A stretch of 64,000 nt of DNA from Frankia casuarinae (GTDB taxonomy: Bacteria > Actinomycetota > Actinomycetes > Frankiales > Frankiaceae). The translations under genes and the position numbers were made by a program. The DNA lies in NCBI RefSeq assembly GCF_000013345.1, contig NC_007777.1, positions 1,736,001 through 1,800,000 on the forward strand, given 5' to 3'. The first letter of the stretch is position 1, and the number at the start of each line of letters is the position of its first letter. Of the stretch, positions 1 to 8,888 are shown one piece after another. The notes beneath the pieces are model-generated. The model did not search any database. It was not told the origin of the DNA and saw nothing but the letters and a program-made list of their open reading frames with translations.

Positions 1-3
1 ACC

Positions 4-501
4 GTGCTGCCGTCCCACTACGTGCGGTGCTTCGCCTGCGGTGACCAGTCCGCCCACGGACTGCACCTACGGGTCGACGCCGATGCCGGGCTCGCGCTGT
101 GCGCGACGTTCGAGGTGACCGAGCATCATCAGGGAGCGCCGGGCCTCGCCCACGGGGGCCTGCTCAGCTGCGCCCTCGACGAGGCGTTGGGTGCGCTCGG
201 GCATCTGACCCGGACCAGCCTGGTGACCGGCCGGCTGGAGACGGACTTCCTGCGGCCGGTACCCGTGGGCACTGTCCTGCACCTGAGCGCGCGGGTCGAG
301 GGCGTGCTCGGCCGGCGGGTCTACGCCAGTGGCGAGGGACGGTTGAACAGCCCTACCGGACGGGTCGCGGTCCGGGCCCGAGGGCTGTTCGTCGAAGTAC
401 CCATGGAGCACTTCGTCACCCATGCCCGGGCCGAGGACATCCAGGCGATCGAGCAGGATCCGGACCTGATCCGGCTACGCGAACATCAAACTATTTTCTG
501 A
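4..501 (+). CDS. PaaI/THEM4-like hotdog thioesterase, start may lie upstream
   Basis: The 165-residue product is a single hotdog domain. It has a CxxCG motif near the N-terminus (CFACG, residues 9-13) and the family motif HGG (about residue 50) followed by an Asp/Glu-containing helix (LDEALGALGHL). These are typical of PaaI/THEM4-like acyl-CoA thioesterases, which hydrolyse small or medium acyl-CoA esters in the cytosol. The substrate cannot be read from the sequence. The GTG at position 4 is the first in-frame start in the window, but the frame is open to the window edge, so the true start may lie outside. The next gene is 377 bp away. Confidence 0.8.
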   Translation: MLPSHYVRCFACGDQSAHGLHLRVDADAGLALCATFEVTEHHQGAPGLAHGGLLSCALDEALGALGHLTRTSLVTGRLETDFLRPVPVGTVLHLSARVEGVLGRRVYASGEGRLNSPTGRVAVRARGLFVEVPMEHFVTHARAEDIQAIEQDPDLIRLREHQTIF

Positions 502-878
502 TCTTCGAATCTCCTGATCTCCGAATCTCGGAATCCGCTCACGGGCAGGACTCGTTTGCTCGCTGTGATTCGACCGCGCGGACCGTCACATCTCCGTCAC
601 AGATCCGTCACAGATTTAGCTGGCACGGTGGACGTGGCAACCGGGATCGAGTCGTTGGGTCGGCTCCCCGGAACTGATTGGAACCGGCAGGCCAGGCCGA
701 TCGGTCGGGATCGACCGCTTGTGCCTCGGCCGGGAGCTCCGGGCCTGTCGGGATGCTCCATCGACCGTTGCCTCGGCCACTGCGTCGGAACGTTCGGAGC
801 TGCGGTCGGCCCCGGCGGCCAATCCTCGCCGGCTGTCGGTCGGCTCGCGGCGGAAAGCTCGACGGAAGGGAGGGCGCG
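502..878. other. intergenic region upstream of the kinase gene
   Basis: No convincing gene is seen. The segment begins with an imperfect repeat (GAATCTC motifs at about 506-530). It contains three evenly spaced CCGTCACA direct repeats, listed separately, and ends in the purine-rich ribosome binding site of the kinase gene (GGAAGGGAGG, 864-873). It is the likely promoter and operator region of the kinase. Confidence 0.6.
583..612 (+). promoter_or_regulatory. three CCGTCACA direct repeats, 11-bp period
   Basis: CCGTCACA occurs exactly at 583-590, 594-601 and 605-612. The 11-bp period puts all copies on one face of the helix, as in binding sites of OmpR-type response regulators and other tandem-binding activators. 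The array lies about 270 bp before the kinase start. Role as operator is inferred from spacing alone. Confidence 0.45.
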
Positions 879-2819
879 GTGCCGGCGATGTCGCTGCGCT
901 CTGGCGATCCGGAGCGGATCGCCCGGTTCACGCTCACCGCGCGGCTCGGCTCCGGCGGTATGGGAGTCGTCTACCTCGGCATCGACGACGAGACCGGAGG
1001 GCCGGTCGCCCTCAAGGTGATCCGGTCGGACTTCACGGCCGATCCCGAGTTCCGCAGCCGGTTCCGTCGCGAGGTCGCGGCCGCCCGGGCGGTCGACGGT
1101 GCCTGCACCGCGAGGCTGGTCGATGCCGATCCCGACGCCGAGGATCCGTGGATGGCAACCGAGCACATCCACGGCCAGAGCCTCGCCGAGGCGATCGCCG
1201 ACCGGGGCGCGCTGGCCATGCCGGTCGTCATGGCGCTGGCGACCGGGCTCGCCGAGGCCCTGAAGTCCATCCACGACGCCGGCATCGTCCATCGGGACCT
1301 GAAACCGGGCAACGTGATCCTCAGCGAGGACGGCCCGAAAGTGATCGACTTCGGCATCGCGGCGGCGGTCGACGCGACGGCCGCTACCAGGACGGGGGTG
1401 TTGCTGGGCAGCCCGGGTTACATGGCCCCGGAGCAGGTCACTGGACGCGGCGAGATCGGCCCGCCGGCGGACGTCTTCGCCTGGGGCCTGACGGTACTGT
1501 TTGCCGCGTCGGGGCGACCCCCCTTCGGCGCCGGCCGGCCCGACGCACTGCTGTACCGGGTGGTCCACGACGAGGCCGACACCGGGGATGTTCCGCCGGC
1601 CCTGCGCCCAGCGGTCCGCGCGGCGCTGCTCAAGGAGCCCATGGCCCGGCCGAGCGCCCACGCGTTGCTGCGCGTGCTGATCGGGTCTACTGGCGACCCG
1701 GGGCGCGAGACACGCCGGATACTGCGGGACGCCTGGCTCGCTCCACCGGTGGCGACCCGTGTGAGGAGCCTTCTGCCGGCCGTGGAGGAGGATACCCACG
1801 ACGCCAAGACGCAGATCCGCCTCGATGCGCCGGAGAGCGCCGGCGCGGGGACAAACGGCGCGGGGACAGCGGACCGGGCGCCACTCGGGACCGGTGGTCC
1901 GGCGGGCGAGTCCGGGCAGGTTGGCGAGTCCGGGCAGGTTGGCGAGTCCGGGCAGGTTGGCGAGCTTGGGCGGGTCCGCGGGTCCGCGCCCGGCGAGGAT
2001 GACGGTCCGGCCGGTGGCCGGCCGACTGGAGATGATCATGATGTGGCCGCTTCCGCCGAGGTAGCTTCCGCCGGGGCGAAGCGGCCCCTGTCCGGCCGGC
2101 GGGCCCGCGCCCGACGCCACCCGCGCCGGACCGCGGGTCTGGCCGCCCTGGCCGCGACACTCGCGGGCCTGGCCGCCCTGAGCGCATCCGAGGCCGCCAG
2201 CGACCTCGGTCCGCGGGCCCCCGGGACGGCCGCCAGCTCCCGGGCGACGGGCGGGGAACTGGAGCCCGGCCCGCACGACGTGCCACCCACCCCGTCGTCG
2301 CGTGACGACGTCCCGGCCCGATCGGGACGTACTCCTGGGCCACTGGGGCTCCCCTCACCCTCTGTCATCGTTCCTCCCGCCGGTTTGTCGTCGGGGCGGC
2401 CGATCCCCGGGTTCCGGGGCACGGTCGGCCAGCTCACACAGGCCAAGGCGTTCACCGACTTCGTCGCCGCCCACGACACCCAGATCATCTTCCTCGACAT
2501 CTCCACCCTCGCCGAGGGTAACGAAGGGGCCTTCTACCCCGGACCGGACTTTGGGGGGGACAACCGGCCCAACTTCACCCTCTTCGACGCGTGCGGGGCG
2601 CTCGGGCCGGGGGAGCCGCCCGGCTTCGAGCCGGGGAAGGAGTGCTTCGGGAGCACGTACCGCCTTGCCGAGATGGCGCACAGCGGTGCTTCCTTCGGCT
2701 ACGTGCAGGGTTCCTACCGGCTGCGTGGTTATTTCTGGGTCGACCTGGTACCCGGAATGCACCAGGGATTCGCGAACATCAATCTGCGGGCCGTCGACGT
2801 CCGGGATCTTCCGCGTTGA
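879..2819 (+). CDS. membrane-anchored Ser/Thr protein kinase with extracytoplasmic domain
   Basis: The 646-residue protein is a PknB-type kinase. The N-terminal kinase domain (about 15-275) has the glycine loop GSGGMGVV (24-31), the ATP lysine in VALKV (46), HRDLKPGN (138-145) with catalytic Asp140, DFG (157-159) and a GSPGYMAPE loop. A low-complexity linker holds three GESGQV repeats (DNA 1905-1958, 18-bp units). One hydrophobic segment follows at about 417-440. The C-terminal extracytoplasmic domain of about 140 residues has two Cys that could form a disulfide and matches no sensor domain I recognise (no PASTA repeats). The start chosen is GTG 879, six bases after GGAAGGGAGG; upstream in-frame codons look non-coding. 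Confidence 0.9.
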   Translation: MPAMSLRSGDPERIARFTLTARLGSGGMGVVYLGIDDETGGPVALKVIRSDFTADPEFRSRFRREVAAARAVDGACTARLVDADPDAEDPWMATEHIHGQSLAEAIADRGALAMPVVMALATGLAEALKSIHDAGIVHRDLKPGNVILSEDGPKVIDFGIAAAVDATAATRTGVLLGSPGYMAPEQVTGRGEIGPPADVFAWGLTVLFAASGRPPFGAGRPDALLYRVVHDEADTGDVPPALRPAVRAALLKEPMARPSAHALLRVLIGSTGDPGRETRRILRDAWLAPPVATRVRSLLPAVEEDTHDAKTQIRLDAPESAGAGTNGAGTADRAPLGTGGPAGESGQVGESGQVGESGQVGELGRVRGSAPGEDDGPAGGRPTGDDHDVAASAEVASAGAKRPLSGRRARARRHPRRTAGLAALAATLAGLAALSASEAASDLGPRAPGTAASSRATGGELEPGPHDVPPTPSSRDDVPARSGRTPGPLGLPSPSVIVPPAGLSSGRPIPGFRGTVGQLTQAKAFTDFVAAHDTQIIFLDISTLAEGNEGAFYPGPDFGGDNRPNFTLFDACGALGPGEPPGFEPGKECFGSTYRLAEMAHSGASFGYVQGSYRLRGYFWVDLVPGMHQGFANINLRAVDVRDLPR

Positions 2820-2976
2820 CGGACGGGCGGCGTTCCGCCGGATTGGGCCTATTTTCCAGGAAAAAACCAAATAAGGAAGGTTTGTGCATCCGGTGCAGGT
2901 CGGGTGCCCGCGGTGTTTGTGCAGCCGGGTTCATGGAGACGAAGAGGAGGCAGACTCAGGCTCTGGAGGGTGTTCG

Positions 2977-3276
2977 GTGTTCCAAATTCTCTGGATCGTT
3001 CTGGCCGGTCTGGTGATCGGTCTTCTGGCCCGTCTGATCGTCCGGGGTCGGCAGAACATCCCACTCTGGCTGACGGTCGGGTTCGGTATCATCGGCGCGC
3101 TGGTGGGTAACGTAATCGCGAGCGCGCTCGGCGTGCGCCACACCGGCGGCTTCGACTGGATCCGGCACATCCTGCAGGTTGGTGTCGCGGTCGCGCTAGT
3201 CGCGATCGTCTCCCCGATGTGGGCGGCGCGTCGCGGGCAGAGCAGCGGCACCCGGCGCACCGCGGGCCGACTCTAG
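2977..3276 (+). CDS. GlsB/YeaQ/YmgE-type small membrane protein
   Basis: The 99-residue protein has three hydrophobic segments with the glycine-rich pattern GLVIGLLARLIV...GIIGALVGNVIA seen in the GlsB/YeaQ/YmgE (transglycosylase-associated) family, usually linked to envelope stress. The last residues are basic (RRGQSSGTRRTAGRL). The GTG start is preceded by GGAGGG (2965-2970) with six bases between. The biochemical function of this family is not known. It sits alone between the kinase gene and a convergent operon. Confidence 0.75.
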   Translation: MFQILWIVLAGLVIGLLARLIVRGRQNIPLWLTVGFGIIGALVGNVIASALGVRHTGGFDWIRHILQVGVAVALVAIVSPMWAARRGQSSGTRRTAGRL

Positions 3277-3314
3277 CCTGGTGCGCACACCCGGGGTCCG
3301 GTGCGCACACCAGG
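3277..3314. terminator. hairpin between convergent genes
   Basis: CCTGGTGCGCAC (3277-3288) pairs with GTGCGCACACCAGG (3301-3314) with a two-base bulge, starting at the base after the upstream stop codon. The GGTGCGCACACC core is also a direct repeat. It has no T-run, but its position between converging genes suggests a bidirectional terminator. Confidence 0.5.
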
Positions 3315-3332
3315 CGGTGATGCGGGGAAGCG

Positions 3333-3356
3333 GCCGGTCAGCGGCCGCTGACCGGC
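3333..3356. repeat. 24-bp perfect palindrome between convergent genes
   Basis: Positions 3333-3342 and 3347-3356 are perfect reverse complements around GGCC (arms GCCGGTCAGC and GCTGACCGGC). As RNA this is a ten-pair hairpin 52 bases beyond the stop of the minus-strand hydrolase gene, so a terminator is the simplest reading. A protein site is also possible. Confidence 0.5.
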
Positions 3357-3407
3357 TCGGTCGTGCCCGCGCCGGTTGCGCCCGCTCGGTGGCCGCTCAG
3401 TGGCCGC

Positions 3408-4058
3408 TCAGTGGCCGCGGCTCACCCAGTCGTCGTAGTCGATACCCTCCTCGCCGATGGTCGTGTCGTCGCCGTGACCGGTGTGCACGACGGTGTGCGC
3501 GGGCAGGGTGAGCAGTCTGGTACGGATCGAGGCCAGGATGGTCGGGAAATCGGAGTAGGATCGCCCGGTCGCCCCGGGACCCCCGCGGAAGAGCGTGTCG
3601 CCGCTGAACAGGACCGGGTCGCCGTTGATCTCCCCGAACAGGCAGATCCCGCCGGGAGAGTGGCCCGGGGTGTGCAGGACGCGCAGCGCTCCACCTTCGG
3701 GCAGGCTGATGAGCTGTCCGTCCGCGAGCGCGTGGTCGGGCGCCCGGTGCGGATAGATCGCCTTCCACAGCACCACGTCGGCGGGGTGCAGCGCGATGGG
3801 CGCCCGGACCAGGTCCGCGAGCTCCGTCGCCGCATTGATGTGGTCGTTGTGACCGTGTGTAGCAATGATCGATGTGACCACGCGGGTGCCGATGGCCGCC
3901 GCGATCACCGACGGGTCGTGCGCGGCGTCGATGACCAGTACCTCGTCGTCGTTTCCCACGAGCCAGACGTTGTTGTCGACCGTGAACGACTGACCGTCGA
4001 GCGTGAAGTCGCCGCGTGTGATCACCCGATCCACCCGAAGCCCGGTATTGACGATCAT
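3408..4058 (-). CDS. metallo-beta-lactamase-fold hydrolase of the mycothiol formaldehyde operon
   Basis: The 216-residue product has the metallo-hydrolase signature THGHNDH (67-73: metal ligands His68, His70, Asp72, His73), plus HTPGHSPGG, SGDTLFRGGPG and a late HTGHGDDT segment, as in glyoxalase-II-like enzymes. The upstream neighbour on the same strand is a mycothiol-dependent formaldehyde dehydrogenase; the two genes are also neighbours in mycobacteria (Rv2259/Rv2260 order). From that context it may hydrolyse the S-formyl-mycothiol product, which is inference. ATG 4058 follows GAGGAGGGG on the minus strand; an upstream in-frame extension looks non-coding. Confidence 0.85.
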   Translation of the reverse strand: MIVNTGLRVDRVITRGDFTLDGQSFTVDNNVWLVGNDDEVLVIDAAHDPSVIAAAIGTRVVTSIIATHGHNDHINAATELADLVRAPIALHPADVVLWKAIYPHRAPDHALADGQLISLPEGGALRVLHTPGHSPGGICLFGEINGDPVLFSGDTLFRGGPGATGRSYSDFPTILASIRTRLLTLPAHTVVHTGHGDDTTIGEEGIDYDDWVSRGH

Positions 4059-4259
4059 TGCGTCCCCTCCTCGACCCGATCGGTCTGCCCGCTGCCCGCT
4101 GCGCGTGTCGCGGGTGCCGTCGGACGGCGGTGCACCCGGTGGGGTCGACCGTATCCGGCGGTTCCCGGCTCCGGGTGGACCCGCCGCCAACGAAGCTCGC
4201 CAGTGAGCAAAGGCTTGGTGAACGATGGTTCAGTAGATGGCGGCCCGGTGAACGACGAC

Positions 4260-5348
4260 TCAGAGGATGACGACGCTGCGCAACACGTCGCCGCGCTGCA
4301 TCCGGGTGAACGCCTCCTCGACGTCGCCGATCCCGATGGTCTCGGTGACGAAGGCGTCGAGGTCGAGTCGGCCCCGGCGATAGAGGTCGATGAGGATCGG
4401 GAAGTCGCGGCTCGGCAGGCTGTCGCCGTACCAGGACGACGACAGGTGACCGCCGCGGCCGAAGACCTCGGCGAGCGGCAGCTCCACGGTCATCGTCGGG
4501 TCGGGTACACCCACCAGGACCAGCCGCCCCGCCAGGTCGCGGGCGTCGAAGGCCTGGCGGTAGGTCTCCGGGCGGCCCACCGCATCGATGACCACATCGG
4601 CGCCGAAGCCGTCGGTGAGCGCCCGGATGGCCGCCACCGGATCGTCTGCCGTGGCATTCACGACATCGGTGGCACCGAAGCGTCGGGCCCAGGTGAGCTT
4701 CCGGTCGTCGACATCGACCGCGATGATCTTCCGCGCTCCCGCGATCGAGGCGCCGGCGATCGCCGCGCCGCCGACCCCGCCGCAGCCGATCACCGCCACC
4801 GTCTCACCCCGGGTGACCCTGCCGGTGTTCACGGCGGCACCGAAACCGGCCATCACCCCGCAGCCGATCAGCCCGGCCGCCTCTGGCCGGGCCGCGGGGT
4901 CCACCGGCACGCACTGGCCCGCGGCGACCAGGGTCAGCGGCGTGAACGCGCCGATGCCCAGCGCCGGCGCCAGCGGCGTCCCGTCCGCCAGGGTCATCGG
5001 ATTTCGCGCGTTGCGGGAGTCGAAGCAGTACCAGGCCATGCCGCGCCGACAGGCCCGGCAGGTTCCGCAGGGGGCCCGCCAGGCCAGCACCACGTAGTCA
5101 CCCGGGGCCAGACCCACCACGCCCTCGCCCACCGATTCGACGGTGCCGGCCGCCTCGTGCCCCAACAGGAACGGATAGTCGTCGTTGATCGCGCCCTCGC
5201 GGTAGTGCAGGTCGGTATGGCATACGCCGCAGGCGCGCACCCGTACCCGTGCCTCGCCTGGACCCGGATCTGGAACAACGATCTGCTCCAGCGAGACCGC
5301 GGCGCCCTTCTCCCGGGCCACCACCGCTTCCACCGTCTGCGCGCCCAT
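4260..5348 (-). CDS. mscR: S-(hydroxymethyl)mycothiol dehydrogenase
   Basis: The 362-residue protein is a zinc-dependent class III alcohol dehydrogenase. Catalytic zinc ligands are in CGVCHTD (Cys40) and GHE (His64); structural zinc cysteines are Cys94, 97, 100 and 108; the NAD-binding motif is GCGGVGG. Length and residues match mycothiol-dependent formaldehyde dehydrogenases, which oxidise the spontaneous formaldehyde-mycothiol adduct to S-formyl-mycothiol in the cytosol, and the paired hydrolase gene downstream supports this. The start is ATG 5348 after an AGAAGGGA ribosome site. An ordinary alcohol dehydrogenase is the main alternative. Confidence 0.85.
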   Translation of the reverse strand: MGAQTVEAVVAREKGAAVSLEQIVVPDPGPGEARVRVRACGVCHTDLHYREGAINDDYPFLLGHEAAGTVESVGEGVVGLAPGDYVVLAWRAPCGTCRACRRGMAWYCFDSRNARNPMTLADGTPLAPALGIGAFTPLTLVAAGQCVPVDPAARPEAAGLIGCGVMAGFGAAVNTGRVTRGETVAVIGCGGVGGAAIAGASIAGARKIIAVDVDDRKLTWARRFGATDVVNATADDPVAAIRALTDGFGADVVIDAVGRPETYRQAFDARDLAGRLVLVGVPDPTMTVELPLAEVFGRGGHLSSSWYGDSLPSRDFPILIDLYRRGRLDLDAFVTETIGIGDVEEAFTRMQRGDVLRSVVIL

Positions 5349-5452
5349 CCCGGATCCCTTCTCCTCGAGTCTCCTCGAGCACTGATCGGAGAGATGAATC
5401 CCTCGTCGAACCGGAGCGGTCACCCCCCGGTGTCTGATTTCCTACCTCCGTT

Positions 5453-5489
5453 GGTGGGGTCCGTCCAACACAGGTGGGGTCCGTCCAAC
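5453..5489. promoter_or_regulatory. 17-bp direct repeat between divergent genes
   Basis: GGTGGGGTCCGTCCAAC occurs twice (5453-5469 and 5473-5489), a 20-bp period, in the 264-bp region between the divergent dehydrogenase and ParA genes. Two identical sites two helical turns apart suggest a regulator site or simply a recent duplication. Confidence 0.4.
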
Positions 5490-5612
5490 GTGGTCACGCC
5501 GCTCATGGCGCGACACGCCGCTTTACGGCCACCCGGCGCCACCGAGAACGGGTCGGTGTCGGTACGCTCCTACCGGTCCGTTTCTGCTCTTTGTAGAAGG
5601 AGCAATCCCTCA

Positions 5613-6602
5613 GTGGTCCGTTTCACCGACACGTCGTCCGTCGCCTCACCGACCCGCCGCTTCTATGGGGAGGTGACGGTCGGTGATCCCCGCCTGTCCG
5701 AGGACGGGCGGCTCGAGGCCGGCGGTGAGAGTGTCGATGCGGGGGTGGGCGAGCCCGGACCCACCGGACGGCCGCTGCCGTCGTTTCCCGTCCCGCCCCC
5801 GCTGACGTCGCACGGTCCCGCCTGGATCGTCGCGATGTGCAACCAGAAGGGCGGGGTCGGCAAGACCACCAGTACGATCAACCTGGGTGCCGCTCTCGCG
5901 GAGTACGGCCGGCGGGTACTCCTCGTCGACTTCGATCCTCAGGGTGCGCTGTCGGTCGGGCTCGGCGTCAACCCGATGCAGTTCGACCTGACAGTGCACG
6001 ACCTCCTGCTGGGCGGGGACGCCGACGTCCGCGAGGTGATCGTCGAGACCCAGGTCGATGGGCTCGACCTGCTGCCGAGCAACATCGACCTGTCCGCCGC
6101 GGAGGTGCTGCTGGTCACCGAGGTCGGCCGCGAGCACAGCCTCGCCCGCGCGCTGGCGCCGATCCTCGACGAGTACGACGTCATCCTCGTCGACTGCCAG
6201 CCCTCGCTCGGCCTACTGACCGTGAACGCGCTGACGGCGGCGGACGCCGTCATCGTCCCGCTGGAATGCGAGTACTTCGCGCTGCGGGGAGTGGCGCTGC
6301 TGTTGCAGACCATTGACAAGGTGCGCGAGCGGCTCAACTCGCGCCTGGAGCTCGCCGGCATTCTGGCCACCATGTACGACGCCCGCACCCTGCACGCCCG
6401 GGAGGTGCTGGCCCGGGTCGTCGAACGGTTCCCGGACGAGGTGTTCCACACTGTGATCAACAGGACGGTTCGGTTCCCGGAGACCACGGTGGCCGGCGAG
6501 CCGATCACCACCTACGCCCCGACGTCGGTGGGGGCTGCCGGCTACCGGCGACTCGCCCGGGAACTGATGGTCCGGCACGACACGCCGCCAGCCGTCGGCT
6601 GA
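5613..6602 (+). CDS. ParA/Soj-type ATPase next to scpAB
   Basis: The 329-residue protein carries a deviant Walker A box KGGVGKTT at about residues 78-85, the A' motif LLVDFDPQG and the Walker B-like VILVDCQPSLG. A disordered extension of about 70 residues precedes the ATPase domain. GTG 5613 follows AGAAGGAG (5595-5602). ParA proteins bind DNA non-specifically when ATP-loaded and position chromosomes or protein cargo. In many actinobacteria this particular paralogue opens the scpA-scpB operon, as here. It has no ParB partner in the window, so it is probably an orphan ParA working with condensin loading; that is inference. Confidence 0.9.
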   Translation: MVRFTDTSSVASPTRRFYGEVTVGDPRLSEDGRLEAGGESVDAGVGEPGPTGRPLPSFPVPPPLTSHGPAWIVAMCNQKGGVGKTTSTINLGAALAEYGRRVLLVDFDPQGALSVGLGVNPMQFDLTVHDLLLGGDADVREVIVETQVDGLDLLPSNIDLSAAEVLLVTEVGREHSLARALAPILDEYDVILVDCQPSLGLLTVNALTAADAVIVPLECEYFALRGVALLLQTIDKVRERLNSRLELAGILATMYDARTLHAREVLARVVERFPDEVFHTVINRTVRFPETTVAGEPITTYAPTSVGAAGYRRLARELMVRHDTPPAVG

Positions 6603-6641
6603 ACCGGGACAACGAGGCGATCGGGGCGAAAAGGTAGCGAC

Positions 6642-7331
6642 GTGCTGTTCCACCTTGCCGAACCCGCGGCGCTTCTCGGGATCCTCCTCGCCTTCCTCAT
6701 CGGGATCTTCGCCCACGACGCCGCCCAGGTGCTCGTGGCCCGGCTGGTCCGTGACCCGACCCCGATGCGCTCGGGGCGGATGATGACGGGCCTGAAGGAC
6801 CGGCTCAGCCCGTTCAGCGCAGTCGCCGTCTTCGTCGTCGGCTACGGCTGGGCCGAGTCGGTGCCCATGAACGACGTGTGGCGGCGCCGCCGGTTCCACG
6901 TGGCCGCTGCCGTCCTGGCCGGGCCGCTGACGTATCTCCTGCTCGCCCTGGCCTCCCTGGCGGTGTTCCAGCCGCTCGGCGAGCCGGGGCTGGTGCGACT
7001 CGGTGACCGCGTCACCGAGGTGACGGTGCCGAACAGCTTCGGTGCCGAGCTCGCGTTGTGGATGGCCGTCACGTTCGGGTCGATGTTCATCATCAGCCTC
7101 GTCCCGGTCCCCCCGACAGACGCCGGGCGGTTGCTGTTCCTGCTCGGTCCGACCACGGCTGGCTGGCGCAACGCCCGGTACCAGTTGGCCGAGCGCAACA
7201 TCGGGTTGGGCATCCTGCTGGCGTTGTTGCTGCTGCCGGTGCTGTTCGTCGGATTCCCCTCGGTCGTCGGCCAGCTCATCGGCCCGTTGCTGCGGGGACT
7301 CGCCTCGCTGATAGGCCTCAACCTGGGGTGA
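6642..7331 (+). CDS. M50 (site-2 protease)-like membrane protein, likely inactive
   Basis: The 229-residue protein has about five or six hydrophobic segments arranged as in M50 proteases. Where the zinc motif HExxH is expected it reads AHDAAQ (residues 24-29), and where LDG is expected it reads PVPPTDAGRLL. Thus the second zinc His and the catalytic Glu are absent, although the Asp of the second motif is kept. It is probably a pseudoprotease or scaffold. The gene lies 39 bp after parA and 40 bp before scpA, so it is probably co-transcribed with them. GTG start. Confidence 0.7.
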   Translation: MLFHLAEPAALLGILLAFLIGIFAHDAAQVLVARLVRDPTPMRSGRMMTGLKDRLSPFSAVAVFVVGYGWAESVPMNDVWRRRRFHVAAAVLAGPLTYLLLALASLAVFQPLGEPGLVRLGDRVTEVTVPNSFGAELALWMAVTFGSMFIISLVPVPPTDAGRLLFLLGPTTAGWRNARYQLAERNIGLGILLALLLLPVLFVGFPSVVGQLIGPLLRGLASLIGLNLG

Positions 7332-7371
7332 TGATGATCACGTCGACGCCGCCGGGGCGTAGCGTGGCGCC

Positions 7372-8316
7372 ATGACCCGGTCTCGCGCCGCCCCGGCTGA
7401 CCAGGCCGCTCCGGCTGACCAGACCGACGGGAAGGCCGCCCCGCGCACCGGCGTGCCGACGGGTCGTGGTGGGCGCACGGAGACCTTCGTCGTCGAACTC
7501 GACAACTTCACCGGCCCCTTCGATCTGCTGCTCTCGCTCATCGCCAAGCATCGCCTCGACGTGACCGAGGTCGCGCTCTCCCAAGTCACCGACGAGTTCG
7601 TCGCGCACATCCGGCGGCTGGGGGACCGGTTCGACCTCGGCCAGGCCACCGAGTTCCTGGTGATCGCGGCGACCCTGCTCGACCTGAAGGCGGCCCGGCT
7701 GCTGCCGGGCGCCCTGTCCGAGGACGAGTCGGCGGACCTGGCCCTGCTGGAGGCCCGCGACCTGCTTTTCGCCCGGCTGCTGCAGTACAAGGCGTACAAG
7801 GAGGCTGCGGCGCTCTTCGCCGGCCTCATGGCCCTGGAGGCGCGCCACACCCCCCGGGCGGTACCCCTGGAGCCCCGTTACGCCGCCGCGCTGCCGGAGG
7901 TCCAGATCGGCATCGGCCCGACGGAGCTCGCGGCGCTCGCGGCCCGGCTGCGTGAGCCGCCGCTGCCGCCGCTGGTTGCGACCGATCACGTGCACCTGCC
8001 CCGGATCAGCGTGCGGGAGCACATGCTCGCCGTCATCGCGATGCTGCGCGAGGTGGGCACCGCGACCTTCGGGATGCTGTGCGTCGGCTGTCGGCAGACC
8101 ATCGAGGTGGTGGCCCGGTTCCTGGCGCTGCTGGAGCTCTTCCGCGAGGGCCGGATCTCCTTCGACCAGCAGGTCCCGCTCGGCGAGCTGACGGTGCGCT
8201 GGATCGCCCTGGATCCGGCGGTCGAGGCGGACGCCCCGCCGATCGGCCACGGGCTGTTCGGATCTGATCGGTACGGTGGGGACGCGCAGGAGGAGTCGCG
8301 GGAGGTGGCGTCGTGA
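7372..8316 (+). CDS. scpA: segregation and condensation protein A (kleisin)
   Basis: The 314-residue protein contains the ScpA motif VELDNFTGPFDLLLSLIAKHRLDVTEVALSQVTDEF (given here in part: residues about 42-76) and a C-terminal winged-helix part (FRIS/VPLGELTVRWIAL-like). ScpA is the kleisin bridging the two heads of the Smc dimer in the chromosome condensin. An Ala/Pro-rich tail of 40 residues precedes the domain. It overlaps scpB by four bases (GTGA), typical of translational coupling of complex partners. Confidence 0.95.
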   Translation: MTRSRAAPADQAAPADQTDGKAAPRTGVPTGRGGRTETFVVELDNFTGPFDLLLSLIAKHRLDVTEVALSQVTDEFVAHIRRLGDRFDLGQATEFLVIAATLLDLKAARLLPGALSEDESADLALLEARDLLFARLLQYKAYKEAAALFAGLMALEARHTPRAVPLEPRYAAALPEVQIGIGPTELAALAARLREPPLPPLVATDHVHLPRISVREHMLAVIAMLREVGTATFGMLCVGCRQTIEVVARFLALLELFREGRISFDQQVPLGELTVRWIALDPAVEADAPPIGHGLFGSDRYGGDAQEESREVAS

Positions 8317-8888
8317 CCAGGGAGGCCGGGGCTGCCGGGGAGGCCCGGCCGCCGCTGGGCGCGTTGCTCGAGGCGGTCCTCATGGTCGCGGAGAAGCCGG
8401 TCGGCGTCGCGGAGCTCGCGACTGGCCTCGGCGCCCCGGCGCTGGAGGTCGAGCGGCTGCTCGCGCAGCTCGCCGAGCAGTATGTCCGCGACGGCCGTGG
8501 CTTCCGACTGCGGCACACCGGTGGCGGCTGGCGCTTCTACACCGCGGACGAGTGCGCCCCCTGGGTCGAGCGCTTCGTGCTCGCCGGCCAGTCGGCCCGG
8601 CTGTCGCAGGCCGCGCTGGAGACCCTGGCCGTCGTCGCCTACCAGCAGCCGGTGAGCCGGGGGCGGATCTCGGCGGTGCGGGGTGTCTCCGCCGACGGCG
8701 TCATCCGCACCCTCACCGCCCGCGGCCTGGTCGAGGAGGTGGGGCACGATCCGGAGACCGGCGCGATCCTCTACGGCACCACCGACTACTTTCTCGAACG
8801 GATGGGGCTGCGCGGGCTCGACGAACTGCCGCCGCTTGCCCCCCTGCTGCCCGGTATCGATGAGATTGATGACATTGTTACGTCATGA
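8313..8888 (+). CDS. scpB: segregation and condensation protein B
   Basis: The 191-residue protein has two winged-helix domains, including LAVVAYQQPVSRGRISAVRGVSADGVIRTL, the signature stretch of ScpB (residues about 108-137, motif AYxQPxxR). ScpB dimers bind ScpA and regulate the Smc condensin. It starts at GTG 8313, overlapping scpA by four bases. Its stop codon TGA (8886-8888) overlaps an ATG at 8885, which opens the first of three tiny open frames described separately. Confidence 0.95.
   Translation: MTREAGAAGEARPPLGALLEAVLMVAEKPVGVAELATGLGAPALEVERLLAQLAEQYVRDGRGFRLRHTGGGWRFYTADECAPWVERFVLAGQSARLSQAALETLAVVAYQQPVSRGRISAVRGVSADGVIRTLTARGLVEEVGHDPETGAILYGTTDYFLERMGLRGLDELPPLAPLLPGIDEIDDIVTS

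Noticed and set aside
597-2276. 559-residue open frame on the minus strand
   Set aside because: Antisense to the Ser/Thr kinase gene; no motif.
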